The notes below the pieces were generated by a model. That model searched no databases. It had not been told where the DNA came from and worked only from the letters and a program-made list of their open reading frames with translations. Below, one piece after another: positions 1 through 7,145 of a DNA stretch of 21,537 bases. Location of the stretch: the NCBI GenBank assembly GCA_003564655.1, contig PXES01000181.1, positions 1 through 21,537 of the forward strand, written 5' to 3'. Position 1 is the first letter of the stretch. Each line of letters starts with the position of its first letter. Source of the stretch: Paracoccaceae bacterium. GTDB taxonomy: Bacteria > Pseudomonadota > Alphaproteobacteria > Rhodobacterales > Rhodobacteraceae. Made by a program: the position numbers and the translations under genes.

Positions 1-1827
1 GAGTTCTTCGTCGAGACCGAGCCGGAGGAGGGCATCATCTATGTCCTCGCGCGTGGCAACCTGTCGCTGTCCGAACAGGACACGCTTGTCCGCCAGGTCG
101 AGGAGGTGGCGCTGGCCGAACCGGCCGTCGCCTCGGTCTTTGCGTTCGCCGGTGACGGCGGGCTTGATACCAACACCGCCGGGCAGGGTCCGCCGCGCGA
201 TGCCATCGGCCAGATCCAGTTCGAGCTGACGCATTGGCGCGAACGCTTGGGTGACCCCGAGATGCGCGGGCAGGTGGTGCTCGACCGGATGGAAGCGAAA
301 TTCGACGAAATTCCTGGCATCCGGACCGAGTTCTTCGTGGCCTCGGGCGGCCCGGCCGGGGCTAAGCCAGTGCATCTGCGCCTGACCGGCCAGGACTTCG
401 AAACGCTGGAAGAATCCGTCGAGATCGTGCGCGCCCGTTTTGGCGAGACCGAGGGGCTGTTCGATCTGGAAGATTCGCGGCCCGTCCCCGGCATCGACTG
501 GCAGATCAATGTCGACACGGAAATGGCAGGTCGCTTCGGGGCCGATGTCGCGGCCATTGGCGGCATGGTGCAGCTTGTCACGCGCGGGCTGCTTCTGGAC
601 ACGATGCGCGTGGACAGTTCGGAAGAGGAAATCGACATCCGCGTGCGGCTGCCCGAGGGCGACCGGCTGCTCTCCACGCTCGAGACACTCCGCGTGCAGA
701 CGAATTTCGGCCTCGTGCCGCTGTCGAACTTCATCACCACAGAGACCGTGCGCTCGCGCGGCCAGATCGACCGCATCAACCAGCAACGCTATTTCGACGT
801 GCTGGCCGATGTGCGCGCAGGCCTGATCCGCATCGTGGATCGCGAGGGCAACACCGTGCGCATCGCAAGCCGCGCCGATCTGGTCCCGCGTGAGCACGAG
901 ACAGGCTCGCAGGGATACAATCGCGTGCGCGAGAACCTCGCCGAGATACAGGAGAATGGCTGGCGGCAGGTGCCGATCACCGCGACCGAACGGATCGACC
1001 GGCTGACCGAGTGGCTGGAGACCGAAGAGCCGCTGCCCGCGGGCATCAACTGGGAATGGACCGGCGAGCAGCAGGACCAGGAAGAAAGCACCGAATTCCT
1101 GACCATCGCCTTCTCGGCGGCGCTGGGGCTGATGTTCGTCATCCTGCTGACGCAGTTCAACAGCTTCTATAATGCGGTGCTGGTGCTGATGGCAGTGATC
1201 CTGTCGTCGACCGGGGTGCTGATCGGCATGATCGTGATGGATCAGACCTTCTCGGTCATCATGACCGGCACGGGGATCGTCGCGCTGGCGGGCATCGTGG
1301 TGAACAACAACATTGTCCTGATCGATACCTACCAGAATTACGCGAGGATCATGCCGCGGATCGAGGCCATCATACGCACGGTCGAGGCCCGGATCCGGCC
1401 CGTTCTGATGACCACCATCACCACCATGGCGGGGCTGACGCCGATGATGCTGGGCCTGTCGATCGACTTCGCCAATGGCGGCTACTCCATCGACAGCCCG
1501 ACCTCTCTGTGGTGGAAGCAGCTGGCGACAGCGGTGGTGTTCGGGCTGGGCGTGGCGACGCTGCTGACACTTCTGGTGACACCCGCCTTCCTGGCGCTGC
1601 GGGTCTGGGTCGAGAAGGGCGCCTATCGTGGCGCACTGGGGCTGCGCTGGCTGTTCTCGGCGCGCGATTCGGCGGCGCGGCGCGACCGTGCGCTGGAGCG
1701 CAAGCTTGCCGCCATCCGCGAGGCCGAACTGATCTGGGACGTGCCGCCCGAACCCGCGCCACGGCAACTGCCGCTGCAACTGGGCGAGCCGCTTCCGCGC
1801 GAGTTGCCATTGCGCGCCGCCGAATAG
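1..1827 (+). CDS. RND-family efflux transporter permease, 3' part (5' end outside window)
   Basis: The reading frame is open from base 1, so only the last 608 codons are present. It is an inner-membrane, proton-driven RND pump of the AcrB/MexF type, which exports drugs or other toxic compounds with a periplasmic adaptor and an outer-membrane channel. The first ~350 residues are a periplasmic porter/docking loop. A block of hydrophobic segments follows from about residue 360, including the family-typical stretch GIVVNNNIVLIDTY near residue 431, then GLTPMMLGL and a last membrane segment ending in LVTPAFLAL. After that comes an unusual charged, then Pro/Leu-rich tail of about 75 residues ending PLRAAE. 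The adaptor gene is not visible and is probably upstream. The substrate cannot be inferred. The family call is secure. Confidence 0.92.
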   Translation, partial: EFFVETEPEEGIIYVLARGNLSLSEQDTLVRQVEEVALAEPAVASVFAFAGDGGLDTNTAGQGPPRDAIGQIQFELTHWRERLGDPEMRGQVVLDRMEAKFDEIPGIRTEFFVASGGPAGAKPVHLRLTGQDFETLEESVEIVRARFGETEGLFDLEDSRPVPGIDWQINVDTEMAGRFGADVAAIGGMVQLVTRGLLLDTMRVDSSEEEIDIRVRLPEGDRLLSTLETLRVQTNFGLVPLSNFITTETVRSRGQIDRINQQRYFDVLADVRAGLIRIVDREGNTVRIASRADLVPREHETGSQGYNRVRENLAEIQENGWRQVPITATERIDRLTEWLETEEPLPAGINWEWTGEQQDQEESTEFLTIAFSAALGLMFVILLTQFNSFYNAVLVLMAVILSSTGVLIGMIVMDQTFSVIMTGTGIVALAGIVVNNNIVLIDTYQNYARIMPRIEAIIRTVEARIRPVLMTTITTMAGLTPMMLGLSIDFANGGYSIDSPTSLWWKQLATAVVFGLGVATLLTLLVTPAFLALRVWVEKGAYRGALGLRWLFSARDSAARRDRALERKLAAIREAELIWDVPPEPAPRQLPLQLGEPLPRELPLRAAE

Positions 1828-1833
1828 GGGCAG

Positions 1834-1872
1834 GGGCGCGCCCCCGGCCCCTTGCGGCCCGGGGGCGCGCCC
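1834..1872 (+). terminator. Strong GC hairpin after the RND gene, possible loop-less relative of the quadruplex hairpins
   Basis: Perfect 14-bp arms GGGCGCGCCCCCGG (1834-1847) and CCGGGGGCGCGCCC (1859-1872) start 7 nt after the RND stop codon. Inside them sit a C-C mismatch, a 2-bp CC/GG stem and a CTTGC loop. There is no U tract, so it is a terminator-like or transcript-stabilising hairpin rather than a canonical intrinsic terminator. Its inner part (CCCCTTGC-GG-CCC) resembles the 3' loop edge of the quadruplex hairpins elsewhere in the window. Confidence 0.6.
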
Positions 1873-1910
1873 GCTACCACCGCCAAGTACCCCCAAGCAA
1901 GGGATCCGCG

Positions 1911-2501
1911 ATGGCCCCCAGACGCGCCTGGCAACGCATGCTCTCGGGCCGCAGGCTGGACCTGCTGGACCCCACGCCCGTGGATATCGAGATCGAGGAT
2001 ATCGCCCACGGGCTGGCCTTTGTCGCGCGCTGGAACGGGCAGACCCGTGGCGAGTGGCCCTATTCGGTGGCCGAACACTCGTTGCTGGTCGAAGCGATCT
2101 ATACCCGTGGCACGGCACGACCCGAGCCGCGCTGGCAACTCGCGGCGCTGCTGCATGATGCGCCCGAATATGTCATCGGCGACATGATCTCGCCCGTCAA
2201 GGATGCAGTGGGGCCGGAATACGGCGCGCTCGATGCGAGGCTGGCGGCGGCGATCCGCATCCGCTTCGGTCTGCCCGCAGCCCTGCCCGCGCCAGTGCGC
2301 AAGCGGATCAAGGCCGCCGACAAGCTGTCGGCCTGGCTGGAGGCCACGCAGATCGCGGGCTTCACCGAGGCCGAGGCCGACCGCTTCTTCGGTCGTCCCG
2401 ACCGGTCGGCACTGGACGGGTTGTCGCTGCATCTGCGTCCGCCTGCCGAGACCCGGGCTGCCTTTCTCGACCGTCATGAAACCCTGCTCGCTGTGCTGTG
2501 A
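1911..2501 (+). CDS. HD-domain phosphohydrolase (YfbR-like)
   Basis: A 196-residue cytosolic protein of the HD superfamily, closest in pattern to YfbR-type 5'-deoxynucleotidases. Visible metal-site residues are His56 in SVAEHS, the His82-Asp83 pair in LLHDAPEYVIGD and Asp137 in KAADKLSAW. The phrase DMISPVK after the HD pair matches the usual YfbR-like motif. The ATG at 1911 is chosen because the homologous region starts there and AAGGGA lies 8-13 nt upstream. An open frame continues much further upstream but overlaps the RND gene out of frame and is not credible. The exact substrate is inferred from the family only; (deoxy)nucleoside monophosphates are likely. A long hairpin begins one base after the stop. 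Confidence 0.85.
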   Translation: MAPRRAWQRMLSGRRLDLLDPTPVDIEIEDIAHGLAFVARWNGQTRGEWPYSVAEHSLLVEAIYTRGTARPEPRWQLAALLHDAPEYVIGDMISPVKDAVGPEYGALDARLAAAIRIRFGLPAALPAPVRKRIKAADKLSAWLEATQIAGFTEAEADRFFGRPDRSALDGLSLHLRPPAETRAAFLDRHETLLAVL

Positions 2502-2502
2502 G

Positions 2503-2580
2503 CCCCTGCCCGCGCCCGCGTCATGCGGCGCGCCCACCCACCCTCCCTTGCGCGCCCCATGACCCGGGCGCGGGCAGGGG
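2503..2580. repeat. Quadruplex-loop hairpin, copy A
   Basis: The outer stem is a perfect 16 bp, CCCCTGCCCGCGCCCG (2503-2518) with 2565-2580. A C-C mismatch follows, then 6 bp GTCATG/CATGAC, another C-C mismatch, and 7 bp GGCGCGC/GCGCGCC. The 16-nt loop CCACCCACCCTCCCTT (2534-2549) closes it. Total pairing is 29 bp. With the adjoining C2533 the loop gives four C3 runs separated by single bases, so the minus strand reads GGG-A-GGG-T-GGG-T-GGG. It lies 1 nt after the HD-gene stop and 57 nt before hemF. Confidence 0.85.
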
Positions 2581-2637
2581 ACTTGCCCCCTTCGCGCCGC
2601 CATGCGACATCTGCCAAGCCAGCGAGGGAGCCCGCCC

Positions 2638-3531
2638 ATGAGCAACGATTTCACCGATCGCAAGCGCCGCGCCGCAGCGTGGTTCCGCGAATTGCGCGAC
2701 CAGATCGTCGCCGCGTTCGAGGCGGTCGAGGCCAGCCATACGGACGGCCCACTCTCCGATCAGCCGCCGGGCCGGTTCGAGATCCGCGAAACGCAGCGAC
2801 ACGGCCCTGACGGGCAGGACGCAGGCGGCGGGCTGATGAGCGTCATGCGCGGCGGGCGCGTCTTCGAGAAGGTGGGCGTGAACGTCTCGGAAGTCTATGG
2901 TGCGCTGGGCGAGCAGGCGCAGCGCTCGCTGACCGCGCGCAAGGAGATCCCCGGTCTGGGCGAGGACCCGCGCTTCTGGGCGTCGGGGATTTCGCTGGTG
3001 GCGCATATGCAAAACCCGCATGTGCCCGCAGTGCACATGAACACGCGTATGTTCTGGACGCCGGGCGCGTGGTGGTTCGGGGGCGGGTCGGACCTCAACC
3101 CCTGCATCGAGTATGACGAGGACACCGCCGAGTTTCACGCCACCCTGCAACGCTATTGCGATCCGCACGGGGACGAGCTTTATCCGCGTTTCAAGGCCTG
3201 GGCGGACGAGTATTTCTACATCCCGCACCGCAAGCGCGCGCGGGGTGTCGGCGGCATCTTCTACGACGACCGTTGCACGGGGGATTGGGAGGCCGATTTC
3301 GCCTTCACCCAGGATGTCGGCCGCGCCTTCCTGCCTGCCTTCCTTGCGCAGGTGGAGCGTCGGCGCCGGATGGCGTGGTCCGAGGCCGACAAGGAGGTGC
3401 AGCTCATTCATCGCGGGCTCTATGCCGAATACAACCTCGTCTATGACCGGGGCACAAAATTCGGTCTGCAGACCGGGCATGACCCTGACGCAGTGCTGAT
3501 GAGCCTGCCGCCCTTCGCGCGCTGGGTCTGA
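2638..3531 (+). CDS. hemF: Coproporphyrinogen III oxidase, oxygen-dependent
   Basis: This 297-residue enzyme performs the O2-dependent oxidative decarboxylation of coproporphyrinogen III to protoporphyrinogen IX in cytosolic heme biosynthesis. Family landmarks are MSVMRGGRVFEKVGVN (67-82), HMQNPHVPAVHMNTR (123-137), the PGAWWFGGGSDLNP block (142-155) and RGVGGIFYDD (202-211). The spacing of His123, His133, His167 and His197 agrees with the metal/active-site histidines of E. coli HemF. The C-terminus FGLQTGHDPDAVLMSLPP is also typical. The ATG at 2638 is chosen because GAGGGAG (2624-2630) sits 7 nt upstream; an ATG 36 nt earlier has no such site. panC follows after 9 bp, so the two are probably co-transcribed. 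Confidence 0.97.
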   Translation: MSNDFTDRKRRAAAWFRELRDQIVAAFEAVEASHTDGPLSDQPPGRFEIRETQRHGPDGQDAGGGLMSVMRGGRVFEKVGVNVSEVYGALGEQAQRSLTARKEIPGLGEDPRFWASGISLVAHMQNPHVPAVHMNTRMFWTPGAWWFGGGSDLNPCIEYDEDTAEFHATLQRYCDPHGDELYPRFKAWADEYFYIPHRKRARGVGGIFYDDRCTGDWEADFAFTQDVGRAFLPAFLAQVERRRRMAWSEADKEVQLIHRGLYAEYNLVYDRGTKFGLQTGHDPDAVLMSLPPFARWV

Positions 3532-3540
3532 GGGCGGGCC

Positions 3541-4401
3541 ATGCAGCTTTGCCGCACCAAGGCCGAGATGCGCGCGCTGCGCGCGCGCTGGCCCGGCCCG
3601 GTGGTGCTGGTGCCGACCATGGGATTCCTGCACGCGGGCCATCTGTCGCTGATGCGCATGGCGCGCGAACGGGCGGGGCAGGGGGGGCAGGTGGTGGCCT
3701 CGATCTTCGTGAACCCCACGCAATTCGGCCCGGGCGAGGATTTCGCCAGCTACCCGCGCGACGCCGAGCGCGATCTCGACCTTCTGCGCGCCGAGGGGGT
3801 GGATGCGGTCTTCGCCCCCGAGCCGGGCGAGGTCTACGACCCCGAGGCCCAGACCATCGTCGAGACGACCGAGCTTGCGAAGACCCTGATCGGAAAGCTG
3901 CGGCCCGGCCATTTCCGCGGCGTGGCGACCGTAGTGACCAAGCTTTTCAATATCATCCGCCCCGATGCCGCCGTGTTCGGCGAGAAGGACTACCAGCAGC
4001 TTGCCGTCATCCGAACCATGGTCCGTGATCTGGACATGGCGGTGGAAATCCTCGGCGCGCCCATCGCTCGCGAAGCCGACGGGCTGGCGATGTCCTCGCG
4101 CAATGTGCGGCTGACCGCGGCTGACCGTGCCGCAGCCCCGATCCTGTCGCGCGCGCTGGATGAGGCCGAGACGATGGCCGCGACCGGCCTCACCGCCAGC
4201 CGTCTGCGCGCCCATGTCCGCGCCACGCTCGAGGCCGAGCCGCGCGCGCATGTCCGCTCGGTCGATATCCGCGACGCCGCGACGCTGGCGCCGGTCTCGG
4301 GCGGGCTGGCGCGTCCAGCGGTGATCCTGCTTGCGGTGTCGTTCGGGAGCGTGTTCCTGATCGACAACCGCGTCATAGTCCCGACCCCGGAGGAGCCATG
4401 A
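3541..4401 (+). CDS. panC: Pantothenate synthetase (pantoate--beta-alanine ligase)
   Basis: A 286-residue cytosolic enzyme that condenses pantoate with beta-alanine using ATP, the last step of pantothenate (CoA precursor) synthesis. It shows the nucleotidyl-transferase HxGH motif His30-Ala-Gly-His33 in PTMGFLHAGHLSL, the pantoate-binding stretch NPTQFGP (57-63), GEKDYQQ (147-152) with the active-site Lys149, and MSSRN (183-187). Length is normal. The GAGGG element for its ATG overlaps the hemF stop codon. The stop TGA overlaps the panB ATG as ATGA, which suggests translational coupling. Confidence 0.97.
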   Translation: MQLCRTKAEMRALRARWPGPVVLVPTMGFLHAGHLSLMRMARERAGQGGQVVASIFVNPTQFGPGEDFASYPRDAERDLDLLRAEGVDAVFAPEPGEVYDPEAQTIVETTELAKTLIGKLRPGHFRGVATVVTKLFNIIRPDAAVFGEKDYQQLAVIRTMVRDLDMAVEILGAPIAREADGLAMSSRNVRLTAADRAAAPILSRALDEAETMAATGLTASRLRAHVRATLEAEPRAHVRSVDIRDAATLAPVSGGLARPAVILLAVSFGSVFLIDNRVIVPTPEEP

Positions 4402-5219
4402 GTAGCCAAGCCCCGATCCGCCGCATCACCGCGCCGCAGATCCGCGCGCGCAAGGGGGGCGATCCGATCGTCTCGCTGACCTCGTATCCCGCGCATACCG
4501 CGGCCATTGTCGACCGCTACGCCGATTTCATTCTTGTGGGCGATAGCCTCGGGATGGTCATGCACGGGATGGACTCGACCGTGGGCGTGCCGCTCGATCT
4601 GATGATCATGCATGGCCGCGCGGTGGTGCGCGGGACAAAGCGCGCGCTGATCGTCGTCGACATGCCCTTCGGCACCTATGAGGAAAGCCCCGAAGTGGCC
4701 TTCCGCAACGCCGCGCGGATCATGAAGGAAACTGCCTGCGGGGCGGTCAAGCTCGAGGGCGGCGCCCGCATGGCCGAGACGATCCGCTTCCTGTCCGAAC
4801 GCGGCATCCCGGTGATGGCGCATATCGGGCTGACCCCGCAAGCGGTAAACACCATGGGCGGCTTCAAGGTGCAGGGACGGGACGAGGCCGCCTGGGCGAT
4901 GCATCTCGACGATGCCCGCGCCGTGGCCGAGGCCGGTGCCTTCGCGCTGGTGGTCGAGGGTGTGGTCGAGCCGCTGGCCGACAAGATCACCGCGGCGGTG
5001 GAGATCCCCACCATCGGCATCGGCGCGTCCAAGACCTGTGACGGGCAGATCCTGGTGCTCGAGGACATGCTGGGGCTGAACCCGCGTGTGCCGAAATTCG
5101 TCAAGATCTATGGCGATCTGGGCCCGGCGATCGAGCGCGCAGTGGCGGCCTATGCCGAGGATGTCACCGCGCGGGCCTTTCCGGGGGCCGAGCATATCTA
5201 CAAGCCGAGCCGTGACTGA
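4398..5219 (+). CDS. panB: 3-methyl-2-oxobutanoate hydroxymethyltransferase
   Basis: A 273-residue cytosolic enzyme that transfers a hydroxymethyl group from methylene-tetrahydrofolate to ketoisovalerate, giving ketopantoate, the first committed step of pantothenate synthesis. Expected metal-binding acidic residues are Asp49 (VGDS), Asp88 (VVDMP) and Glu120 (KLEGG). Typical blocks are GTYEESPEVA, AHIGLTPQAVNTMGGFKVQGR and GIGASKTCDGQILVLEDMLGL. It overlaps panC by 4 bp (ATGA), with GGAGG at 4389-4393 inside the panC end. The intermediate ketopantoate reductase (panE/ilvC role) is not here, as is usual. Confidence 0.97.
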   Translation: MSSQAPIRRITAPQIRARKGGDPIVSLTSYPAHTAAIVDRYADFILVGDSLGMVMHGMDSTVGVPLDLMIMHGRAVVRGTKRALIVVDMPFGTYEESPEVAFRNAARIMKETACGAVKLEGGARMAETIRFLSERGIPVMAHIGLTPQAVNTMGGFKVQGRDEAAWAMHLDDARAVAEAGAFALVVEGVVEPLADKITAAVEIPTIGIGASKTCDGQILVLEDMLGLNPRVPKFVKIYGDLGPAIERAVAAYAEDVTARAFPGAEHIYKPSRD

Positions 5220-5604
5220 TCGGGGCGGCAAGGACGGGCAGAAGCCTGCGGGTCGGGGCGGTCTGTGGCATCTGCTGGATGCAACGCGCTACTCGCTTCA
5301 AGGCCTACGCAGGTTGCTGCGCGAGACTGCGGCCCGGCACCAGTTGATCTTTGGCGCGGTCGGAGTTGTGGTGCTGCTTGTGTCCGGCGCAAGTGCCGGG
5401 CATTTCCTCGGCTTTCTGATCCTCTTCTGCGCGATGCTTGCCGCCGAGGCGCTGAACACCGCGATCGAGGCGCTGGTCGATCATCTGTCGCCCGAATGGT
5501 CGCAGATGGCCAAGGACGCCAAGGATCTGGGCTCGCTGGCGGTTGCGCTGCTGATCCTCGCCAATATCGCCTATCTCGCGGCAGTGCTATTCGGAGTGAT
5601 CTGA
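5212..5604 (+). CDS. dgkA: Diacylglycerol kinase, prokaryotic integral-membrane type
   Basis: A 130-residue inner-membrane protein of the DgkA family, which phosphorylates diacylglycerol (or undecaprenol) with ATP in lipid recycling. The family signature is seen as AAEALNTAIEALVDHLSPEW (77-96) followed by AKDAKDLGS, with the conserved glutamates Glu79 and Glu86. Three hydrophobic segments lie near residues 46-61, 63-79 and 108-128, after a basic amphipathic N-terminus. No ATG fits. The GTG at 5212 gives the normal family length and overlaps the end of panB by 8 bp, so translation probably depends on panB. The ribosome-binding site is weak. Function is clear; the start is less certain. Confidence 0.9.
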   Translation: MTDRGGKDGQKPAGRGGLWHLLDATRYSLQGLRRLLRETAARHQLIFGAVGVVVLLVSGASAGHFLGFLILFCAMLAAEALNTAIEALVDHLSPEWSQMAKDAKDLGSLAVALLILANIAYLAAVLFGVI

Positions 5605-5637
5605 CACCGCAGCCGGTTCATCGGCCCCGCAAGCCGC

Positions 5638-5697
5638 CCGAAGCGCCCTCGGGCCGTGCCCACCCACCCACCCTTGCACGCCCCGAGGGCGCTTTGG
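5638..5697. repeat. Quadruplex-loop hairpin, copy B
   Basis: A 16-bp outer stem (5638-5653 with 5682-5697, one G-T pair) contains AAGCGCCCTCGGG and its exact complement. A C-C mismatch (5654/5681) and a 5-bp inner stem CGTGC/GCACG follow. The loop is CCACCCACCCACCCTT (5660-5675). With C5659 it forms four C3 runs with single-A spacers, so the minus strand is GGG-T-GGG-T-GGG-T-GGG, the most stable class of parallel quadruplex. It starts 33 nt after the dgkA stop, between convergent dgkA and rpmJ. Confidence 0.87.
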
Positions 5698-5740
5698 CGT
5701 CGCCGCGACAGGCCCGGGCAGGTGCCCCTGCAATGCAGAA

Positions 5741-5764
5741 CGCCCCGGGCTGATCCCCGGGGCG
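5741..5764 (-). terminator. Probable rpmJ terminator hairpin
   Basis: Perfect 9-bp arms CGCCCCGGG and CCCGGGGCG enclose the loop CTGATC, 22 nt downstream of the rpmJ stop on the minus strand. The minus-strand sequence after the stem is TTCTGCATTG, a weak U-rich start. It is a plausible intrinsic terminator for rpmJ. Confidence 0.6.
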
Positions 5765-5786
5765 CTCGCGAAACGACCAGAAGACT

Positions 5787-5912
5787 TCAGCCCTGACGGG
5801 CCTTGAACTTCTTCTGCGTCTTGTTGATGACGTATACCCGGCCCTTGCGGCGCACGATCTGGCAATCGCGGTGACGCTGCTTGAGCGACCGGAGCGAGTT
5901 TCTGACCTTCAT
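5787..5912 (-). CDS. rpmJ: 50S ribosomal protein L36
   Basis: A 41-codon gene encoding the small basic ribosomal protein L36. The translation starts MKVRNSLRSLKQRHRDC and contains QIVRRKGRVYVINKTQKK, ending KARQG. This matches the form of L36 with the short C-terminal extension found in many alphaproteobacteria. It lacks the full zinc-binding Cys set of the C+ form; a single Cys is seen in HRDCQIV. An AGGAG (5920-5924, minus strand) lies 7 nt before the ATG. A terminator-like hairpin follows at 5741-5764. tRNA-Val lies 67 bp upstream on the same strand. Confidence 0.96.
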   Translation of the reverse strand: MKVRNSLRSLKQRHRDCQIVRRKGRVYVINKTQKKFKARQG

Positions 5913-5979
5913 CGGCCTTCTCCTGTTCGCGGCGCACGCGCGCCTTCATGGTGGGTCCTGCCTGGGGACAGGGGGTGAA

Positions 5980-6054
<75 letters not shown>

Positions 6055-6153
6055 TGAGCGACCTGCCTGCGTCCCAAAACAAAAGGGACGCGGGCCACGA
6101 CCGCGTCAATCACGGCGGTCTATAATTAGAGTCGCCCCAAGGATCAAGAGCTT

Positions 6154-6181
6154 TTGCAATGGCGCTGCACTGCGCTATCAT
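6154..6181 (+). promoter_or_regulatory. Candidate promoter of the N-formylglutamate amidohydrolase-like gene
   Basis: TTGCAA (6154-6159) and TATCAT (6176-6181) are 16 bp apart and resemble -35 and -10 boxes. The -10 matches TATAAT at five of six positions. The start codon is 21 nt after the -10, leaving a short 5' UTR of about 14 nt. The area is AT-rich compared with the rest of the window. Prediction by eye only. Confidence 0.4.
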
Positions 6182-6202
6182 TCTGAAAAAAGCAAGAGTC
6201 CG

Positions 6203-7066
6203 ATGCACGCCTTCGACTTCCTTCCCCCGGCCTTTCCCGGCAGCGCCGTGGTCTTTGCGTCGCCGCATAGCGGGCGTGACTACCCGCCCACATTGCTGGA
6301 CGACTCGGTGCTCGACCGGCGCAGCCTGCGCTCCTCCGAGGATGCGTTCGTCGACATGTTGCTGCGCGCCGCCCCGGCGGCAGGAGCGCCGACGCTGATC
6401 GCCCGGGTGCCGCGTGCCTATGTCGATTTCAACCGGGCCGCGACCGAGCTTGACCCGGCGCTGATTTCCGGCGTCTCGGCGCGCGGGCTCAATCCGCGCA
6501 TCAGCTCTGGGCTGGGCGTGATCCCGCGCGTCGTCGCCGGGGGGCGCGCCATCTATCGCGGCAAGCTGTCGCTGGCCGAGGCGCAGGCCCGCCTGAATGG
6601 GGCGTGGCATCCCTATCACGAGCGTCTGACCGCGCTGATGGAGGCGCAGCGCCGCCAGTTCGGGCAGGCGATCCTGCTCGACATGCACTCGATGCCGCGC
6701 GACGCGGTCTGCATGAACGGCCAGCACACCACCCTGCGGCCCGATATCGTGCTCGGGGACCGCTTCGGTGCGGCCGCGCATTCCGCCATCACCGAGCAGG
6801 TGGCGCGGGTGTTCGCCGAAGCCGGGTTGCGCGTGGCGCGCAACTCGCCCTTTGCCGGGGCCTATATCGCGCAGCGCTACGGGCGGCCCGCGCTCAACCA
6901 GCACGCCATCCAGATCGAGATCGACCGCAGCCTCTACATGGATGAACGCCGCGTCGAGAAGCGTCCCGATTTCGCGGCCTTCCAGACCATGATGGACGAT
7001 ATCGTCCGCGCGCTGGCGCAGATCGGCATGGCCGGGGGCGAGGGCGTGCCGCTCGCCGCCGAATAA
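6203..7066 (+). CDS. N-formylglutamate amidohydrolase family protein
   Basis: A 287-residue cytosolic metal-dependent hydrolase of the N-formylglutamate amidohydrolase (HutG/FGase) family, which releases formate from N-formyl-L-glutamate in histidine degradation or acts on related N-acyl substrates. Family blocks are ASPHSGRDYP near residue 20, the RVPRAYVDFNRAATELDP stretch (~68-85), LLDMHSMP (~159) with a probable metal-binding Asp/His pair, SPFAGAYIAQRYGRP (~214) and IQIEIDRSLYM (~236). No other histidine-utilisation gene is nearby, so the in vivo substrate is uncertain. The ATG has only a weak AAGAG upstream. It stands alone behind its own putative promoter. Confidence 0.88.
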   Translation: MHAFDFLPPAFPGSAVVFASPHSGRDYPPTLLDDSVLDRRSLRSSEDAFVDMLLRAAPAAGAPTLIARVPRAYVDFNRAATELDPALISGVSARGLNPRISSGLGVIPRVVAGGRAIYRGKLSLAEAQARLNGAWHPYHERLTALMEAQRRQFGQAILLDMHSMPRDAVCMNGQHTTLRPDIVLGDRFGAAAHSAITEQVARVFAEAGLRVARNSPFAGAYIAQRYGRPALNQHAIQIEIDRSLYMDERRVEKRPDFAAFQTMMDDIVRALAQIGMAGGEGVPLAAE

Positions 7067-7109
7067 TCGCGCGCGCACCGCCTGACGCACGAATTCTGCG
7101 CAATCGCCG

Positions 7110-7138
7110 TTCAGTTTGGCGCGGCGCCTGCTTATACT
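7110..7138 (+). promoter_or_regulatory. Candidate promoter placing transcription start at the antiporter ATG
   Basis: TATACT (7133-7138) is a good -10 box. The -35 at the best spacing (7110-7115, TTCAGT) is weak. A start site 7-8 nt after the -10 would fall on or next to the ATG at 7146, and no Shine-Dalgarno sequence precedes that ATG. Together this suggests a leaderless mRNA. Confidence 0.4.
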
Positions 7139-7145
7139 GACATCC

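Noticed and set aside
1509..1910. N-terminal extension of the HD-domain gene into the RND gene
   Set aside because: The extension is Ala/Arg-rich, overlaps the RND gene out of frame and crosses the 1834-1872 hairpin. The ATG at 1911 fits the family.
2521..4251. A 576-codon open frame on the minus strand across hemF and panC
   Set aside because: It is antisense to two unmistakable genes, has low-complexity Arg/Gly/His-rich content and no recognisable family. Such frames arise from high G+C third positions.
6121..6126. Perfect TATAAT as a -10 box for the plus-strand gene at 6203
   Set aside because: No acceptable -35 box lies at 16-18 bp; the TTGCAA/TATCAT pair closer to the gene is better.
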